Positions 9,866 through 18,416 of a stretch of 64,000 bases of DNA are shown here, in pieces; the first letter of the stretch is position 1; each line of letters starts with the position of its first letter. A program made the position numbers and the translations under genes. Origin of the DNA: Lysinibacillus boronitolerans JCM 21713 = 10a = NBRC 103108 (lineage in GTDB: Bacteria; Bacillota; Bacilli; Bacillales_A; Planococcaceae); NCBI RefSeq assembly GCF_000772935.1, contig NZ_JPVR01000081.1, forward strand, positions 1 through 64,000. The letters are read 5' to 3'. The notes below the pieces were generated by a model. It searched no databases and was not told where the DNA came from. It saw only the letters and a list, made by a program, of their open reading frames with translations.

Positions 9866-11854
9866 TTATAGATATTTCACAAACCAATCTCGAATATATT
9901 CAAGTCGATTAATTCGCAATGTGGGCTTGCCGCTTCTTGACAGTTCATGATTCGCCTCAGGGAAACGCACGAATTTTGTTTCTTTTTTACGATACTTTAA
10001 GGCGATAAACAATTGCTCTGCCTGCTCAATTGGACATCGATAGTCTTTTTCACCATGTAAAATCAATAATGGTGTCTCCACTTTGTCTACATACTTCAGC
10101 GGTGAATGATGCCATAGCTTCTCAATATCATCGAGTCCTGCTTGAATTTGCCAGTCTGTAAAGTAATAGCCGATATCACTGACACCAGCAAAGCTAATCC
10201 AGTTCGAAATGGAGCGCTGCGTCACAGCTGCTTTAAAGCGATTTGTATGGCCCACAATCCAGTTGGTCATAAAACCACCGTAGCTTCCACCTGTTACACC
10301 TAGACGATCTTGATCAATAAAATCATAGTGCTCCAGAGCGTAGTCTATTGCTGCCATTAAGTCCGCATAATCATTACCACCGTAATCGCCACGTACTGCA
10401 TCCACAAATTTTTGACCATAGCCATGACTACCACGCGGATTAGTATAAAGCACTGCAAAGCCTTGTGCAGCAAGGATTTGGAATTCATTAAAGTAGGTAT
10501 TGCCATACATTGCATGCGGACCACCATGGATTTCAAGAATGAGAGGATACTTCTTCCCTGCTTCATAGCCAACTGGCTTCATGATCCAGCCATTGACCTG
10601 CCAGCCTTCTGCACCTTCAAATTCAATACTTTCTGGGACAGCTAATGTTTTGGTCTTTAGAAATTCTTCATTAATTGACGTCAACTGTTCTTTGTCACCC
10701 GTTTTTAGGTTCACATAAAACAGATCGCCTGGATTGGTCGTTGTGCTAATAGCCGCAATAGCCTGATCATTTTGCGGATCAAGCGAGAAGCCATAGACAT
10801 ATTGATCATCATGGATAGCTGGGTAAATTTCGCTATCTACATTTCCGTAATAAATCGCCGCATTGCCGTGATCTGTGACTTGGAAGTAGAAGCTATGGTT
10901 ATCATTCATCCATTGCACACGTGGTGACGCTACACCTTGCAGGAAATCACCGATGACAAAATCACCAACAGGCGCATCAAATTCACTTGTTACACAGTTT
11001 AGTAGTTTTTGCTCCATGTCATAAATCCATAGCTTCGCTTGTGTGGCATTTTCAAATTCACGTTCTCCGCCTACAAAAGAAAGGTAGCGACTATTCGGAG
11101 ACCAAGCCGTTTGGTAATATGCACCCGAACCTTCTGTTAGCTTGTGACTCTGTTTAGATTCTAAATCCAATAAATAGATATCCACATTAAATGAGAAATC
11201 TAAATCCTCCGCCTTATCTGCTAAGTACGTAAGGTATTTGCCATCTGGCGACCAAGTACTCAGATGGAAGTACTCTTTGCCTTCTGTCACTTGCTCTAGC
11301 TCTCCTGATTCCACATTGACAATGGCAATATGGGTAAACTGCTCCATATCAATAAATCCACCAGCATCCGATTTGTGTTTCATTTTCTCGATTTCTAGTG
11401 GCTTTAGCTCTTTATCCTTTTTCTTCTCATCCTCCGCTTTATCTAGGATGGTTTCATCTTTCCCTAGCACGACTGAAAAAGCAATTTTCTTGCCGCATGG
11501 TGACCAGACAGGGGATGTCGCTCCATTTTTACAATGTGTCACCTGTTTTGCCTCTCCACCTGCTTTCGAAAGAACATAAATTTGCGACTTACCTGTTCTC
11601 GTTGACAAAAATGCAATTTGACTGCCATCTGGTGACCAAACAGGGGAACTCGTTCTATCTTCACCAAATGTCCATTGCTGTGGTGTTTTGTCCTTCAAGT
11701 TTATGTAAAACAAATTCGATATATAGTCGTTTTTCTTCTCGTCCATACGTGTCTCTACATAAACTACCTCTGTCCCATCTGGTGAAAGCTGTGGATCTGC
11801 TACTGATTTTAAGTGATAAAGATCTTCTGGTTGAATCCCTTGTTTCGATGTCAT
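9866..11854 (-). CDS. S9-family prolyl oligopeptidase / acylaminoacyl-peptidase
   Basis: A cytoplasmic serine peptidase of the acylaminoacyl-peptidase type. The N-terminal part (about residues 20-400) is a beta-propeller with recurring WSPDGK-like TolB blades. The C-terminal alpha/beta hydrolase has EIHGGPHAMYG, the nucleophile motif GGSYGGFMTNW, an LLILHGEKDYRCP acid segment and the catalytic His in EANHELSRSG. It has 662 residues from the ATG at 11854, preceded by AAAGGAG; the frame runs on to 11908 without support. It probably processes small peptides. Confidence 0.92.
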   Translation of the reverse strand: MTSKQGIQPEDLYHLKSVADPQLSPDGTEVVYVETRMDEKKNDYISNLFYINLKDKTPQQWTFGEDRTSSPVWSPDGSQIAFLSTRTGKSQIYVLSKAGGEAKQVTHCKNGATSPVWSPCGKKIAFSVVLGKDETILDKAEDEKKKDKELKPLEIEKMKHKSDAGGFIDMEQFTHIAIVNVESGELEQVTEGKEYFHLSTWSPDGKYLTYLADKAEDLDFSFNVDIYLLDLESKQSHKLTEGSGAYYQTAWSPNSRYLSFVGGEREFENATQAKLWIYDMEQKLLNCVTSEFDAPVGDFVIGDFLQGVASPRVQWMNDNHSFYFQVTDHGNAAIYYGNVDSEIYPAIHDDQYVYGFSLDPQNDQAIAAISTTTNPGDLFYVNLKTGDKEQLTSINEEFLKTKTLAVPESIEFEGAEGWQVNGWIMKPVGYEAGKKYPLILEIHGGPHAMYGNTYFNEFQILAAQGFAVLYTNPRGSHGYGQKFVDAVRGDYGGNDYADLMAAIDYALEHYDFIDQDRLGVTGGSYGGFMTNWIVGHTNRFKAAVTQRSISNWISFAGVSDIGYYFTDWQIQAGLDDIEKLWHHSPLKYVDKVETPLLILHGEKDYRCPIEQAEQLFIALKYRKKETKFVRFPEANHELSRSGKPTLRINRLEYIRDWFVKYL

Positions 11855-11925
11855 GTTCTTGCTCCTTTGTATTGTAATATTCTGTGCCTTACTACAATAC
11901 TTCGACACCCTAAGTAATATTCCTG

Positions 11926-12603
11926 CTATTTAATCGAATTTTTTACTAGTTCCCAATATTCTGCGGACTTTGTTCTGCGGTAAAATTTATAGAAGGGTTC
12001 ATTTGGGCGAGCATGCTCCTTATAAAGGTTTATCAGGTGCAGTAAAACATCTTCAATTTGTGTGACGTCTACCCTCTTAGCGAATAAATTGCCAGCCTGT
12101 GCCTTTGCTCCCATCGGTACTGCCCCTAAATAGACATCAAAGCTTTCTTGTTGGTAAACGAGCCCAATATCATCATAGACTGCATTGTAGCAAGCTGATG
12201 CACAGCCATTAATATTGACACGGACTCTTGCAGGTACCGTCATCCCCACCATGGCATGATAGAGCTGTTCGGTTATCGGGGCAGCCTCCATTTTCTCACC
12301 ATCACAAAAATCACAGGCCCTCATGGCAATGATAGGACCTGAGGGCACAACATAAAGACCCGCTTCCTGTAAGGCTTGTACCGCTTCTGACGCATCACTT
12401 ATTGGAATGGATACGAGAATACTGTAGGAGGCCGAATACTTTATCGCTCCCTTTTCGCCTGCAATTTCGGCTATTTTTTGAAATTGTGCAGGCGTATAAT
12501 GCTTATTGATAATGCCAGGGCTGACTGCAAGACGTGTGAATTCACCATGACGGTTTAATGTTTCAAAAGTTTGATCTGGTACATTTTTTTGAAATGCGTT
12601 CAT
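11926..12603 (-). CDS. Nitrite/sulfite reductase-like siroheme-type half protein
   Basis: A 225-residue protein with one ferredoxin-like Nir/Sir half domain (about residues 18-85) followed by a cysteine-cluster domain (Cys97, Cys100, Cys134, Cys138). The second pair, GCASACYN, is the classic C-x3-C of siroheme-[4Fe-4S] enzymes. The first pair is C-x2-C instead of the usual C-x5-C. It is half the length of assimilatory reductases and resembles CobG or small Dsr-like proteins. It lies 51 bp after a binding-protein gene under a cobalamin riboswitch, so a tetrapyrrole or corrinoid role is an inference. Substrate unknown. Confidence 0.75.
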   Translation of the reverse strand: MNAFQKNVPDQTFETLNRHGEFTRLAVSPGIINKHYTPAQFQKIAEIAGEKGAIKYSASYSILVSIPISDASEAVQALQEAGLYVVPSGPIIAMRACDFCDGEKMEAAPITEQLYHAMVGMTVPARVRVNINGCASACYNAVYDDIGLVYQQESFDVYLGAVPMGAKAQAGNLFAKRVDVTQIEDVLLHLINLYKEHARPNEPFYKFYRRTKSAEYWELVKNSIK

Positions 12604-12654
12604 TTTTATCGCTCCTTATAAAAAAGGAGATAGCAAAACGCTAGCTCGAATGGA

Positions 12655-13647
12655 TTAAAAGTTTTCAGGATAGAAACCCTTTGCTAAAATTTCAATCGCC
12701 TCTGCCGCACGAACCCCTTCAGACGCTGCTGAAAGTGGTAGAATAACAAAGCGCTCATTTTTAACAGCTTCCATCTCCTTCAATGCTGGATCATTTTTTA
12801 AGAATTGGATCTTTTGTTCTGCTGTTGTTTCACCGTAATCAATTACGACAACTACCTCTGGATTGCGGTCCACTGCATCTTCCTTCGACACAGTTGTCCA
12901 GCCTGATTCCACATCACCAAAGATATTTTGTCCACCCGCGATTGTCACTAGCTCATTCATAAAGTTTTGACCCGCTGTAAATACATCCTTTTCACCGCTA
13001 TCAAACACAAGAATCCGTAATTTTTCGCTATCTTTTGGTAATTTAGCTTGTACTGCCTCTACATCTTTCGTCATCTGCTCAATTAAAGCTTCACCACGAT
13101 CCTCAATACGGAAAATCTTCGCGATATTACGAATATCGGTAAAAATATCCTCTAATGTTGGCTTTGTCATGTTGGAAGCCGTATGTAAATACGTATGAAT
13201 GCCTAATTCTTCAAGCTCTTCTGGTGTGCCAACACCCTTTTCCCCGAAGCCACTTTTCCAGCCCGCATATAGGAAATCTGCCTCGGCATCAATGACTTGC
13301 TCCTTCGTTGGGTATTGATCGGAAAGGACAGGGACTTTATCGTATGCCTCTTGCAGTGGCTCGTAAATTTTATCATCCAAGTAAGCCGTCCCTACCATAG
13401 AATCCTCTAAGCCAAGCGCTAGCATGATTTCTGTTACATGTTGATTTAAGCTAATCGCTTTTGTCGGTGCTTCCTTATATGTTTGTGTTGTGTCATTATT
13501 TTCAATGGTTACTTCTGCTGCTGCCTCGGATGGCTCAACCTTTTCACCTTGTGCTGCTGATTCTGTTTTGTCCTTTGCGTTACAAGCCCCTAAAACAGCG
13601 ACCAAGGCAATGATTATCATCAGCCAGATACTTTTCCATTTCTTCAT
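12655..13647 (-). CDS. Iron/cobalamin-type ABC transporter substrate-binding lipoprotein
   Basis: A class III (BtuF/FecB-type) binding protein of 330 residues: lipoprotein signal with lipobox VLGAC, an acidic linker, then two lobes joined by a long helix. It contains KAISLNQHVTEIMLALGLEDSMVGTA-type N-lobe sequence and VVVVIDYGE in the second lobe. The start at 13647 follows AAAGGAG. A cobalamin riboswitch with its terminator precedes it, which points to cobalamin or cobinamide as ligand. No permease or ATPase gene is adjacent, so it must borrow one from elsewhere. Confidence 0.85.
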   Translation of the reverse strand: MKKWKSIWLMIIIALVAVLGACNAKDKTESAAQGEKVEPSEAAAEVTIENNDTTQTYKEAPTKAISLNQHVTEIMLALGLEDSMVGTAYLDDKIYEPLQEAYDKVPVLSDQYPTKEQVIDAEADFLYAGWKSGFGEKGVGTPEELEELGIHTYLHTASNMTKPTLEDIFTDIRNIAKIFRIEDRGEALIEQMTKDVEAVQAKLPKDSEKLRILVFDSGEKDVFTAGQNFMNELVTIAGGQNIFGDVESGWTTVSKEDAVDRNPEVVVVIDYGETTAEQKIQFLKNDPALKEMEAVKNERFVILPLSAASEGVRAAEAIEILAKGFYPENF

Positions 13648-13723
13648 GTCCTTTTCTCCTTTGTTGTTAAAATATAGAAAGAAATCAGAGACTTCTTTAC
13701 TACCCAGGTGGTTGGAAGGGCAT

Positions 13724-13754
13724 AAAAAAACCCTCTTGTCGCCAAGAGAGTAGC
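13724..13754 (-). terminator. Terminator of cobalamin riboswitch 1
   Basis: In minus-strand RNA CTCTTG and CAAGAG pair around a GCGA tetraloop and are followed by seven T. It lies between aptamer and gene, so it is the likely ligand-controlled expression platform. Confidence 0.85.
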
Positions 13755-13825
13755 ATAGTGAAATAACGGTATCATTACCTATATCACTATCCCCATCCTC
13801 GTGGTTCTTAGTCAAAAAATACATA

Positions 13826-13995
13826 TTGGCAGGTATCCTGGCTTAGGTTCATCATCTATACGCCTTCCCATAGTTTCACTACAGTGGCATGCTGTATAGA
13901 CTCCCCATTTACAGTTGCGGGACAGCATCGGAATTGCACCGATTTCCCTTTTAAGCAAATGACAAATGCCATTTGCACCAATACGTTCTATAAAG
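13826..13995 (-). promoter_or_regulatory. Cobalamin riboswitch 1
   Basis: Minus-strand RNA carries the conserved cobalamin-element blocks in order: AAAAGGGAA, the tCCCGCAACTGTAA core (around 13910-13925), GCCACTG, and the B12-box-like AGCCAGGATACCTGCC near 13830-13845. The layout matches the AdoCbl aptamer. It heads the binding-protein and siroheme-protein genes. Confidence 0.93.
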
Positions 13996-14179
13996 TTCAA
14001 TACTATTGATAGACTAGCAGAAGAAAATTTATCGCGCAATCAGTAGTATGATGCTAATAGTATAATCATCATTATATTAACACTATTTCGACATAAAGAC
14101 GAACTATTTTACAAGAAATAAAGGAGCTAGTATTCTGTTACAATAAAAAGATAGCAATCTATAGAAACGAGGATTTCCT

Positions 14180-16117
14180 ATGTACAAAACAATCGGTGTA
14201 CTTGCGCATGTGGATGCAGGGAAAACGACCTTCTCTGAGCAAGTACTTTTTCATACAAATAGTATTCAAGCCCGTGGTCGAGTCGATCATCAGGATACCT
14301 TTCTTGATCATCATGAGCTAGAGCGCAGACGAGGCATTACAATATTTGCTGAGCAGGGGCGCATGAGCATTGGCGACGATACATACACATTGATTGATAC
14401 GCCAGGGCATGTCGATTTCTCCCCTGAGATGGAGCGTGCCATTCGAGTAATGGATTATGCCATTATTATCATTAGCGCTGTCGAAGGGATACAAGGCCAT
14501 ACAGAAACAGTGTGGCAACTTTTACGTCAATACCATGTTCCTACCTTTTTCTTTATTAATAAGATTGATCGTGAAGGTGCCAATGTGGAGGCTGTCATGA
14601 GTCAGCTTCACAAAGATTGCTCTCAGCAAGTATTGTTCGTCGATGAGCCGCTGCGAGCAGATTATGTATCAAATAGCATCATGGAATGGCTGGCGGAGCG
14701 CGACGAAGAATTGCTTGATGCCTTTCTGAATGAGTCATTGGAGCATGAACAGTGTCTTGCTCAGTTACAGGAAATGATTAAACATGAATGTGCCTTCCCC
14801 TGCTTTGCTGGCTCAGCCTTAAAGGATGAGGGCATTCAGGAATTTCTTGACCAGCTCCCACTGTTAACATGTACCCATTTTGACAAGGATGCACCGTTTG
14901 AGGGCGAGGTTTTTAAAATTCGTCATGATGGGCACCAACGTTTAACCTTTATGAAGGCGATCAAGGGCTCGTTGCATGTGCGGGATGAATTTTCATTTGG
15001 CGAAATAACAGAAAAAGTGACCGAAATTCGCCTTTATAATGGCAGTCGCTTTGAAACCATTCAACAGGTTGAGGCAGGAGAGATTTTCGCTGTCAAAGGG
15101 CTGAGTCAGGCAAATATTGGAGATCGAATCGGTACAACGATGCTATCCCAGCCCTATGAGCTTGTCCCAACCTTACAGGCAAAGGTTCAATATGAGGGCG
15201 ATCAGCATATCAAGGAAGTGCTACAGATTTTCCGTTTACTCGAAGCAGAAGAGCCGTCCTTGCGTGTGGTCTGGCAGGAAAAATTTCAGGAAATCCATGT
15301 GCATATTATGGGTGTCATTCAATTGGAGGTCCTGACAGAGGTATTAATGACGCGTTTTTCAATAGCTGTCTCCTTTGGTGAGCCGCAAATTTTATATATG
15401 GAAACCATTGCGACAACCGTAACGGGCTATGGTCATTTCGAGCCCCTCAAGCATTATGCAGAAGTGCATTTATTAATGGAGCCAAATCCACGTGGAACAG
15501 GTAATACCTTCAGCAATGCCTGTCATGCAGATCATTTATCCATAGGCAATCAGCGCCTTGTTGAAAAGCACCTGTTTGAGCGTGACCATCATGGGCTACT
15601 GACAGGCTTCCCTGTAACAGATATTCATTTTACACTTCTAACAGGTCGCGGGCACAACGAGCATACATCAGGGGGAGATTTCCGTGAAGCCAGTTTCCGT
15701 GCCCTGCGCCAGGGGCTGGAGCAGGCACAAAATGTACTACTAGAACCCTATTATCGCTTTAAAATGAAGGCTTCAAACGACTATATTGGCCGTATGATGA
15801 CTGATATTCAGCAAGCAGCAGGCACATTCGATGACCCGATTTTATCTGAAGCGGATGTTATCCTAACAGGTCGTGCGCCTGTTGCCACTTTAATGAGCTA
15901 CAGTGCAACCTTTGCCGCCTATACAAATGGGAAAGGTGCACTCACACTCCAATTTGATGGCTATGATGTGTGCCATAATACAGAGGAGGTGATTGCACAG
16001 ATTGGCTATGATAAAAATGCCGACCCTGAGTATAGTTCCTCCAGTATCTTTTGTGCAAAGGGCAAAGGATATACGGTTCCGTGGCAAGAAGCACAGGCAG
16101 CCATGCACTGCCTGTAA
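14180..16117 (+). CDS. TetM-like ribosomal-protection / translation-factor GTPase
   Basis: An EF-G-like GTPase of 645 residues, the length of TetM/TetO proteins. G motifs: AHVDAGKTT (G1), RGITI (G2), DTPGHVDF (G3), NKIDREG (G4) and GSAL (G5). EF-G-like domains II-V follow, with a PNPRGTGNTFSN region in domain IV. Family members remove tetracyclines from the ribosome, but chromosomal Bacillales copies are more distant, so resistance is possible rather than shown. The start follows GAGGATTTCCT. Divergent from the cobalamin-riboswitch operon. Confidence 0.85.
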   Translation: MYKTIGVLAHVDAGKTTFSEQVLFHTNSIQARGRVDHQDTFLDHHELERRRGITIFAEQGRMSIGDDTYTLIDTPGHVDFSPEMERAIRVMDYAIIIISAVEGIQGHTETVWQLLRQYHVPTFFFINKIDREGANVEAVMSQLHKDCSQQVLFVDEPLRADYVSNSIMEWLAERDEELLDAFLNESLEHEQCLAQLQEMIKHECAFPCFAGSALKDEGIQEFLDQLPLLTCTHFDKDAPFEGEVFKIRHDGHQRLTFMKAIKGSLHVRDEFSFGEITEKVTEIRLYNGSRFETIQQVEAGEIFAVKGLSQANIGDRIGTTMLSQPYELVPTLQAKVQYEGDQHIKEVLQIFRLLEAEEPSLRVVWQEKFQEIHVHIMGVIQLEVLTEVLMTRFSIAVSFGEPQILYMETIATTVTGYGHFEPLKHYAEVHLLMEPNPRGTGNTFSNACHADHLSIGNQRLVEKHLFERDHHGLLTGFPVTDIHFTLLTGRGHNEHTSGGDFREASFRALRQGLEQAQNVLLEPYYRFKMKASNDYIGRMMTDIQQAAGTFDDPILSEADVILTGRAPVATLMSYSATFAAYTNGKGALTLQFDGYDVCHNTEEVIAQIGYDKNADPEYSSSSIFCAKGKGYTVPWQEAQAAMHCL

Positions 16118-16148
16118 AATGGGGTGATTTTGTTCGCGTGAAGGCTTT

Positions 16149-16290
16149 GCTTGCTTCCGCGAGTATTCGTCGCTCGAGCGCGGGTATTTCACTTGCTTCC
16201 GCGGGTATTCATCGCTCTAGCGCGGGTATTTCACTTACTTCCGCGGGTATTCGTCGCTCTAGCGCGGGTATTTCTTGCTTGGGCGTAAAT
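16149..16290 (+). repeat. 42/21-bp-pitch array (array 3)
   Basis: Three and a half 42-bp units follow the GTPase stop codon; (G/T)AGCGCGGG stands at 16176, 16218 and 16260, exactly 42 bp apart. Each unit splits into two 21-bp halves sharing CGCGGGTATT. More GC-rich than its surroundings. The terminator lies after the array, so it is inside the 3' untranslated part of the GTPase mRNA. One frame is open through it (14-residue period), but it has no start of its own. Confidence 0.92.
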
Positions 16291-16318
16291 ATATCTCTAC
16301 CCTGCAATAAAATGATTA

Positions 16319-16350
16319 CAAGCCCTCCAGAAATGGAGGGCTTGTTTTTT
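16319..16350 (+). terminator. Terminator after the TetM-like gene and array 3
   Basis: AAGCCCTCC and GGAGGGCTT form a 9-bp stem with an AGAAAT loop, followed by GTTTTTT. Its 3' edge touches the stop codon of the convergent gene. Confidence 0.9.
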
Positions 16351-17104
16351 ATAGTGCACCGACTGCTTTCTTTGTTGGTTTGTCCATCAAATAAGCGGGT
16401 TCCACTACCACGTAGTCATGCTTGTTCGTAAAATCAATCAGTACCTTACCTGGTCGACTTTTTAATAGTTGGAGATGGTCAATTAATTGCAGCAAAAGCT
16501 CGTGACCGTTGCCACGTGGATGCCAGTTGAAATGATAATCATTTAACGCTTGCACTGCTTCAATAAATTGGGCATATTCCTGCTGCACAAATGCGATGAG
16601 TTTATCATGGTGAGGTGCTAAATCTTGTAAATATGTTTCATAAAAGCGCATGACAATCGAGCATAATAAGTCATTGACACGCGCAGCACTTAAAACAGGC
16701 TTTGGCTCCAATGATAGACGGTCAAGTTTGGGCTTTGCGCGTGTAGAATCAATGCGCGTAATTAAGTGATACGCTTCTCCGTTGACCTCATAAACAATCG
16801 GATTGGTCGGCATGTACATCATAAAACTATTGGTCTTTGTTTTGAGTTCATCTGCTATGGCTGCTTTCGCTAAAAGATGACCGTCCACATCCCCATTTTG
16901 TATCCAAATAATTTCTTTATTATATAAGATTTGCTCAAAGAAGCGATCGTTGCGTATCAGCTTCGTTGCTAATAATTGATCGATTAGCGATTCGACCACC
17001 ATTCTTGTTTTTGCTTTCTTGGCAACTTCTGTGCGTGGTTGCTTACAAATGTTCAGATCTTCATAAGGCGTTTCCAGCGTTGTCGTTCCATGAATATTTG
17101 TCAT
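16349..17104 (-). CDS. Unknown 251-residue protein
   Basis: I do not recognise a family. The product is soluble, with no signal peptide or membrane segment. It has a basic helix near residues 24-45 (EVAKKAKTRMVVESLIDQLL), a mixed alpha/beta centre (FMMYMPTNPIVYEVNGE, about 93-110) and a helical, His-rich C-terminal half. The start is preceded by AAAGGGAT. Just upstream are a strong terminator and, beyond that, a 42-codon ORF and a cobalamin riboswitch. It is therefore either independently transcribed or reached by read-through from the riboswitch transcript. Confidence 0.75.
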   Translation of the reverse strand: MTNIHGTTTLETPYEDLNICKQPRTEVAKKAKTRMVVESLIDQLLATKLIRNDRFFEQILYNKEIIWIQNGDVDGHLLAKAAIADELKTKTNSFMMYMPTNPIVYEVNGEAYHLITRIDSTRAKPKLDRLSLEPKPVLSAARVNDLLCSIVMRFYETYLQDLAPHHDKLIAFVQQEYAQFIEAVQALNDYHFNWHPRGNGHELLLQLIDHLQLLKSRPGKVLIDFTNKHDYVVVEPAYLMDKPTKKAVGAL

Positions 17105-17133
17105 ACGTGCATCCCCTTTGCGTACATATTTTC

Positions 17134-17170
17134 AAAACAAAAAGGACTCCCTACTTTTGAGGAAATCCTT
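17134..17170 (-). terminator. Terminator closing the riboswitch-2 transcript
   Basis: In minus-strand RNA AAGGATTTCC pairs with GGGAGTCCTT (two G-U pairs), followed by TTTTTGTTTT. The wobble pairs make it stable in minus-strand RNA only. It begins 4 nt after the small ORF. Confidence 0.82.
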
Positions 17171-17174
17171 CATT

Positions 17175-17303
17175 TTATCTTCTTTCATCACACAATGCCA
17201 AACAAACCCTAAGTATGTGTGAACGAGTTCGATTGTGAACCCTTTCATTTACTATGGGCGTTTGACGTACTGTGACGAACAGAGCATTCTGTTTTGTCAA
17301 CAT
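17175..17303 (-). CDS. Small ORF (42 codons) under cobalamin riboswitch 2
   Basis: The only translated frame between riboswitch and terminator with a good signal: AGGAGGTGGC directly precedes the ATG at 17303. The 42-residue product starts MLTKQNALFVTVRQTP and ends LRVCLALCDERR; it is basic, without a membrane segment, and I recognise no family. CCTA upstream can pair with the TAGG of the ribosome site, leaving room for translational control. It could be a real small protein, a leader, or the stub of a lost cobalamin gene. Confidence 0.55.
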   Translation of the reverse strand: MLTKQNALFVTVRQTPIVNERVHNRTRSHILRVCLALCDERR

Positions 17304-17339
17304 GCCACCTCCTATTCCTCGTAGGTTTATGGTGTGTAC

Positions 17340-17510
17340 TCGTAACAGGCAGGTATCCTGACTCATGGTCATCGCTTCTTTTCTCCTTCCCGTCCAAAGA
17401 CAGTGGATACTGAAAAGTCGCTCACATTTACAGTTGCGGGACAGTGTCGGATTCTCACCGACTTCCCTTTTAAGCAAATTGCACGCAATTTACACCTATT
17501 ACTACACGCT
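17340..17510 (-). promoter_or_regulatory. Cobalamin riboswitch 2
   Basis: Minus-strand RNA carries the same blocks as riboswitch 1: AAAAGGGAAGTCGGTG, tCCCGCAACTGTAA (around 17435-17450), a CCACTG-containing arm, and GTCAGGATACCTGCC near 17345-17360. It precedes the 42-codon ORF. Confidence 0.92.
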
Positions 17511-17690
17511 ATTCAATTGTCATAGGAATGGAGTGTACTCCACATTCCTTTAAACTATTAAAATCAATTGTAAATCCTTGTGAATTAAAAGTCAATTTTC
17601 GCAATATTTTACAAACTATCATTTACCTATGAAACCTCTACCCGCAACCCTTTTAAATCGATAACTTTATTGAATAACCGCACCTGTCAA

Positions 17691-18302
17691 TTAAGATAAA
17701 GGTTCTACTGTTATATAAGTATTGCTATAAAGAGGCATCGTAATGTTTTTTACATTCCACAATTTTTTAAATTCATTAATAGCCACTTTTCGATTATAGC
17801 TATAGTTAGCATCATTACAATTCACCAGTTGCCTTAATGACTCTGAAAGGTAGACATACTGCTCGTCATATCCAACAACAGGGACAAAATGCAAATTAGG
17901 ATAATCCTTATGTACTTTAATGAAAACAATTACGGGCGTCCCTTTACTAACCTCATACTTTAATGTATTTATTGTTCCTTTATAATAGCTTGTTTTCAAT
18001 CCCTTTTTCCTTAGCACAGTCCGGATTCCCTTTGGATACACATTACCTGAACTCATCTTACTAGGGAAATTTGAATATAACGATTCTCCATCGGCCTCTA
18101 TTCCAAAATGTCGCAACACATACGCTGTTGAAAATCCTGCACATTCCCTGTTGTTTTGTATATCGATCCTATTATTTCGTTTAATTTGATACTTAGCCGG
18201 ATACTCTCTTTTTCGAAAATTTGGTATAGGGAATGTCATTAAATATCCATTAATGATTGTTGATATAACTATCCATAAAATAGCGGTTTTAACGATAAAC
18301 AT
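17691..18302 (-). CDS. C39-like papain-fold cysteine peptidase, membrane-anchored
   Basis: A 203-residue protein with an N-terminal hydrophobic segment (about residues 4-25, signal or anchor), then a peptidase C39-like domain. The likely catalytic residues are Cys54 (NRECAGFSTAYVLRHFG), His138 (LHFVPVVGYD) and Asp146. Such proteins usually act outside the cell or on the outer membrane face. The start follows GGGGGGA. No bacteriocin precursor or ABC transporter is adjacent, so it is not an obvious bacteriocin-processing unit. Confidence 0.75.
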   Translation of the reverse strand: MFIVKTAILWIVISTIINGYLMTFPIPNFRKREYPAKYQIKRNNRIDIQNNRECAGFSTAYVLRHFGIEADGESLYSNFPSKMSSGNVYPKGIRTVLRKKGLKTSYYKGTINTLKYEVSKGTPVIVFIKVHKDYPNLHFVPVVGYDEQYVYLSESLRQLVNCNDANYSYNRKVAINEFKKLWNVKNITMPLYSNTYITVEPLS

Positions 18303-18416
18303 ATTATCCCCCCATGCTTTTGTCCAATTACAACAATATTCAAAATCCTTTTACTTGCATCGTTCGCACAAGAAGCTCCTGCTCTTATTAAACAAACGGA
18401 CCTGTTAAAGAGATCT

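Noticed and set aside
11398-11877. 159-codon plus-strand frame
   Set aside because: Antisense shadow of the well-supported S9 peptidase gene, without a ribosome site.
16051-16431. 126-codon frame with 14-residue repeats (RSSAGISLASAG pattern)
   Set aside because: It starts inside the GTPase gene in another frame and runs through array 3 and the terminator; the open frame is a by-product of the 42-bp period.
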